A stretch of 64,000 bases of DNA from Fasciolopsis buskii (Eukaryota; Platyhelminthes; Trematoda; Plagiorchiida; Fasciolidae), in contig LUCM01006188.1 of the NCBI GenBank assembly GCA_008360955.1, positions 308,835-372,834 on the forward strand, written 5' to 3'. The position numbers and the translations under genes are program-made. Shown here one piece after another: positions 59,557 to 64,000 of the stretch (positions within the stretch are counted from its first letter, which is position 1; every line of letters begins with the position of its first letter). The notes beneath the pieces are model-generated. The model was not told the origin of the DNA. It searched no databases and was given only the letters and a program-made list of their open reading frames with translations.

Positions 59557-62500
59557 AAATTCTCGCTTTGGACTGGCACGTGTGAACCACGTCTGATTAC
59601 AATCACACACAATATACTTGCAGTTATCTCCAGCCCACAATTGTTCTAACAATTAGCGAGTAGACTGAATCGTTCATATCTCCAGACCATCGTGTAGTGA
59701 GAGAGAGAGAGAGAGAATATGACCGGCTTGGATATTTCTGCACTGTAACTTCCCGAGTAGCATCATTTTCTCTGATCCGATGTGCTCTACACGATGGTGT
59801 AACTAAACACTCTCAGGGACGAAATGAACCAGTTCCGTGAGGACGCCAACTGGGAGTCCAAAACCGTGTATCATGAGTAGCTTCTCGTTCCATAATTTCA
59901 TAAAATATTCGAATGCAATAAATAGGGTCCGTTGACCGTAGCCTTATTTTCTAATATTTGAGCATCATCAAACAACCTATTAATTTGTGTCGATAAAATC
60001 GAATGAAAATCCCGAGGAGCTTCTATGGTATTCCAAGCGTACACCTGCACAACAGATCAAGCAGAACCTCTGAGGTGATTTCTTTTGCTGGAGATCTATC
60101 TCAAGGTCACATCGGGACGACACAACATCAATTCCTATTCTAACTATTGGTTTATTTCTTAGCACAGACTAATGGCTTTCGAGGCTTAGTGATCTCTGAT
60201 GGTAAACCTTTCAGCAGTGGCCAACGGGCTGACGATCTCACCATACTTGATAGGAAGAGGCTTGCCATCTGAGTACCAGCACAAGCCTTGATACATTTCC
60301 TTATTGTTCGAAGCCTCAGACGAGGGTACTCAAAACCGGGAATTTTGCTTGTGATATTTCCCACCTTATTTCGAAATTAGATCGAAATAGTTCGGATTTA
60401 CATAAAAACTTTTCGAAACTTGCATCTGAGTGATTTAAGGAAATCTAGCGCTAATGGTTCTGAAAATTTGTCTATAACCCCTACAAACTGTAAGGTGCGC
60501 AAATAGTCCTTGCACTAACTTCTACAAATCCAGGCAGGCATACGCTTTCCGGATCTAGTGAGAGACAGGCATCCTTTTACCTCAGAAATTACGAAGCAGT
60601 GCGAGAGACGGCCTACCCAGTCCCACTTATCAGCTCCCATCAGGGACAGACATCATCCCAGGTACTCAATACCATATCGAAAACTTATGGCATTTTGTTT
60701 GATATTTCTAATTTTCTTGATCCGAAAATTATTCTAATAAAAGCTTCACGAACGTAAAGCTTACAATCATGTCGCCTGGAATGTTGATTACAACCATGAA
60801 ACCTGAAATCCTCATTCCCATTTGCCATATTTCCTTTTATCTTTTGGTCTAGCTTTCTTTCATGGTCATTTAGCTATCGACGATCCCGCATGACTCATGC
60901 TCCTCCCTCGACCCATCGATCTTTTCCCCTCGTTGGTTCGAACTGTATCCTCGGTCGAACTGCCCGAACTTCTCCTTCGCCCTGGAAGTGAAATCCCTTC
61001 ATCCAGCCCCGTCTATTGTCATCACGGGGTCCTTGAGACTTGGTGTTTGCCTCCGATTTATTATGTGACGAACGTGATTATCATCTGTCTTGAAACAATA
61101 CAACGTGACGTAGACATTCGTTTGCCGTTATTTGCACTCACGCTAATGCATAAAGTCATATATTATTGAAAGGAGTGTGAATAACTGGAAGCAAACATAT
61201 TAACAACGGCATAGGGTATGTCAGTTACACTGCTTAATTTGTTCTTGTGCTTACCTCTTTGTATTTTTGTGGTTTGAGTAAATTTTGTTTTATATTTATT
61301 CCTCCTTTAGAGCTTGGCTCAGTGACGAACTGACATTCAACCGTCTTTCCACCGAGCGTTGGTGAACTTGAAGTACTTTGCATGCGCATGTAACTTATGT
61401 GACCCAGTCACAACGAAGCCCAAATGAGCATAGGCAAATTTTCGGTGTTTTGGGATTGTAGTATGGCTAATTTGATTATTAAGTCAGTTTTGATTGGACC
61501 ATGCTATGGTTAGTAGAAAATGGTAATATTTTTATTACTATTACTATTAATAATCTATGCTTTGCCTGCATGTCCATTGGTAGCTGCCTCAGAATATATC
61601 TTAGATTTCACCATAACTGTTTTTCTACTTCCTGCTAGCGTTTTCTCGCCTTCGCGATGAAGGGAGGAATTCACGGAGTGCGCTGTAGCACAATAAGTAC
61701 CTAGATGTAATCCATTCCAAAAATGCTTCCGTGCAATTGTATGGCGTGAAAAAATGATGGGAAAACGAATATTATCCTAGCGTTCTCCTCTTTAAAATGT
61801 TCTGCCTTAAACAGTCAGCTAGGTCGCACAAACTAACTGTCCCAACGGGAGTGGAATTTCAAAAACAAATCATTTCGCCTTTACAAGAACAAACTTCCCC
61901 GGAAAGTAAGGGAACTTAATCGGTACGAGTATTGATCACCCTAAGGGGAAACACTTTGTTAATATTTCTTATTTTCGTAGTTCCTAATATACGAACTAGG
62001 TATTCTTTTCCTGGTGATCTATTTTTCACGTTAGGATCAAACCAATTGCAAAATGAATGAAAGCAATCGAATCACGGTAATTACTCCATCACGTATTATA
62101 TCTAGCAGAAAACGTACCCCTCTCGTTCAACTGGTCGATTTCACAAAGTCCACGAAAATTGCAGGCAGAATGATAGTTAATAATTGATGAACTAAAAACG
62201 AAACAAATCGGAAATCCCCAAAGTGATTTGCTTGTGCGTGAATTCGATCAGTTGGTACAAATTGTGCTGGTACCGAATAGGCACCTCTGTGTGAGTATAA
62301 CACTGTTGTTCGCGTTCCTATTTAAAGAGGGATTAAAAACAACAAGATGCGATTCGAGGGAAAGTTAAAACAAACTCGCAGATCACATTCAATTCTGTAT
62401 TGATCAAACCAGTCGACTGGAAAACGATTAAGGCCACGTCGCAGGCCAGTCAACCTAGATTCGGACTTCATGTGGATGAAAATTTTGAAATTTTTTGAAA

Positions 62501-63158
62501 CTCCTCCATTCTCACATAAATCCTTCATTCATTCATTGCAGTATACTTTGCGCGGATCTTTTAACATTTTACATTCATCGACTCTGGAATCTCGGTTGAA
62601 TCATTAGCTCTGTGCACGGCTGATGAGTCTATTTTGGAATCACATGGTAATTCGATGAAGGCTTTTCGTTCGTTAGTTAAGGTTACTCAGAAGAACAGAA
62701 CAAAAGGCCTCGAACTATAAGTTTTTCTCGTCAGCGTCAGGTTTCGTATGGGGATGGAAGGACCTGACCGGTTTCGCGGTTAGTGCTGCTCGTCAGAAAT
62801 ACACATCCTATGTTCTCCTATTCAATCATCACATTCGTACGTTATCTTAAACTTTCTAATAGTAAACAAACGTAGGACCGAAATTTTCCAGCACGCTTTA
62901 TCAACGTCCAACTCACCACCGATAAGCCATGGAGCAGCATTGAACTGCTGCTTCATTCGTCTTCTTTGGAATCGTGCAGTGATGTGCAATTCTTCGCAAC
63001 GTCCGATCACTTGCTACTTACTGTACACGACAATCAAGTAAAAAAGGTTATTTCAAATAGCGTTAGGAATATTACATTTTTTTACTGCACACTTACAGTA
63101 TACCAGTGGTTGCCGATGGCCGTTGAATGGCAATGGTCACAAGAATACTGAACATTGA
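59557..63158. other. intergenic, nothing firmly recognised
   Basis: Contains a short (GA)n run at 59699-59716. The plus strand at 60161-60250 reads AQTNGFRGLVISDGKPFSS before a stop and the minus strand at 60152-60364 is open too, but neither has a family match. The stretch 60897-61169 is C-rich and open on the plus strand without splice support. Confidence 0.45.
59699..59716 (+). repeat. (GA)n microsatellite
   Basis: Nine perfect GA units. Confidence 0.95.
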
Positions 63159-64000
63159 TTGTGTAATATAAAATACGAATGCACCACATCAGATCTTCAA
63201 TTTTATTCAACCTGTATGTCCTCTTCCAACCAGATTCGTTTGCCCGTCCTGTCTACCGGCAGTATACCCAATGATAATACGCTGCACAGTGGCAGCGATT
63301 CATTGTCAAACGGTGTTGTAAAAAAGTTTCCAACTTGCCGGCTCCCGTTTTTTCAAACTTCGTCAGCCCGTGAATATGGGATCCTTCAACGGTCGCACTC
63401 TCATGCAGGCTGGACAACAGATGGGTTCAGTTTTGACAGTGGACTCATTTTCGATTGATATCTGCTGAGTCAGTGAAACACAAATTCAGGATTCGAGTAG
63501 TTTAATTCACTTAACTGCGCCTAATAGCTCATCAAGATATTTGCTGCGCAACTCAGAAGAAGAAGCAGCTCAAGCTGTGGATCAATAAGGTGTAGGAATA
63601 GTCTTGAGTGGGAAGGCTGAAGGGGCCTTTTCAGACTGGATCTCGATTAATAGTCGTTTGTGCGCCGCAACATTGGAGAGATCAGTCGGCTTGCGAAAGG
63701 ATAGTTGCGTGCATCGTAAATTATTTGTGATCTCGGCTTACTCTCCAACAGACTGCAGCACTGATATGCAAAAAGACGAGATTTATGGTGAACTCATCAT
63801 TCTTGTTCGCAGGCGCAAACGTACTGACATTACAGTGGTAGCAAGTGACTTTAATGCACAAATGCATCAGAAGCTTGTTTAGATAGGTATTGTATCTTGC
63901 CTGCATAGCAAACCGATAATGGCTACAGGCTTCTCCAGTTTTGTGCATATAATCGTTTGTTCCTGTCTAGGACAAATTTCCGATACAGTTCGCGTCGCAC
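63159..64000 (+). mobile_element. RTE-like non-LTR retrotransposon, 5' part, runs off the window end
   Basis: A 5' open segment (63159-63458, including SSSNQIRLPVLSTG and a Ser/Asn-rich stretch) leads into the endonuclease. GSFNGRTLMQAGQQMGSV lies at about 63380, VSETQIQDSS after a stop, SDWISINSRLCAATLE, then KLFVISAYSPTDCSTDMQKD and TVVASDFNAQMHQ. The order and wording match RTE endonucleases (family: TFN.RTL.Q.GQ, VVSAYAPTDCS, V.AGDFNAQ). It has in-frame stops after FSIDIC and before GVGIVLSG, and GDFN is changed to SDFN. The window ends before the RT domain. Confidence 0.85.
63604..63882 (+). pseudogene. RTE-like endonuclease fragment
   Basis: The longest open piece of the element at the window end is 92 codons, from SGKAEGAFSDWISINSR to ASDFNAQMHQKLV. 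It holds the LFVISAYSPTDCS and SDFNAQ blocks. Upstream endonuclease residues lie behind stops, so it is not a complete enzyme. Confidence 0.85.

Noticed and set aside
1..64000. CRISPR arrays, bacterial operons, rRNA genes, intact tRNA genes
   Set aside because: None found. The tRNA-like segments have damaged stems or SINE bodies, and no direct-repeat array with spacers is present.

Overview
This is eukaryotic DNA, most likely from a flatworm and probably a trematode. No dense operon-like coding is present. Small exons with GT..AG borders lie far apart in AT-rich non-coding DNA that is loaded with simple repeats, tRNA-derived SINE-like pieces and decayed non-LTR retroelements (RTE-like, CR1/Jockey-like, Penelope-like). 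That retroelement mix is typical of trematodes, but the exact organism is an inference. Almost all ORFs of 60-150 codons in the window are chance ORFs.

Plus strand, 5.0-24.0 kb: the best-supported gene is a lachesin/IgLON-like cell-surface protein with three immunoglobulin domains. Seven exons, plus one optional 45-nt exon, join in compatible frames to give about 342 or 357 residues. The gene runs from the second half of Ig1 through Ig2 and Ig3, a Ser/Thr/Pro-rich stalk and a short hydrophobic C-terminus. Apart from the 5'-most intron, every intron is phase 1 and each Ig domain is split by an intron. The first half of Ig1 and the signal peptide were not found and may lie upstream of the window.

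Minus strand, 58.9-48.8 kb: a second multi-exon gene encodes a LicD-family (fukutin/FKRP-like) nucleotidyltransferase-fold protein. Its core exons carry an FIPYDHDID motif and a PLGR..GYLDIF segment followed by a conserved C-terminal block. Further exons towards the 5' end are proposed from splice sites and open frames. A Penelope-like element, a hammerhead-like motif, a SINE and TA microsatellites lie in its introns.

Minus strand, 35.4-31.9 kb: a set of splice-bordered open segments suggests an unidentified gene, broken by a 386-bp assembly gap at a GTAT microsatellite. Isolated exon candidates lie at 36.3 kb (+), 41.8 kb (-), 44.0 kb (-) and 47.8 kb (+).

Mobile elements: a nearly full-length but badly decayed RTE-like LINE (about 41.5-37.9 kb, -), the endonuclease part of a CR1/Jockey-like LINE (about 46.0-44.8 kb, -), the 5' part of a second RTE-like LINE running off the window end (63.2-64.0 kb, +), a Penelope-like GIY-YIG endonuclease with its terminal repeat (57.85-57.17 kb, -), and a 177-bp Penelope-derived unit bounded by perfect 35-bp inverted repeats (59.38-59.56 kb). 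A separate unnamed dispersed repeat has two diverged copies at 1.0-1.56 kb and 25.28-25.83 kb.
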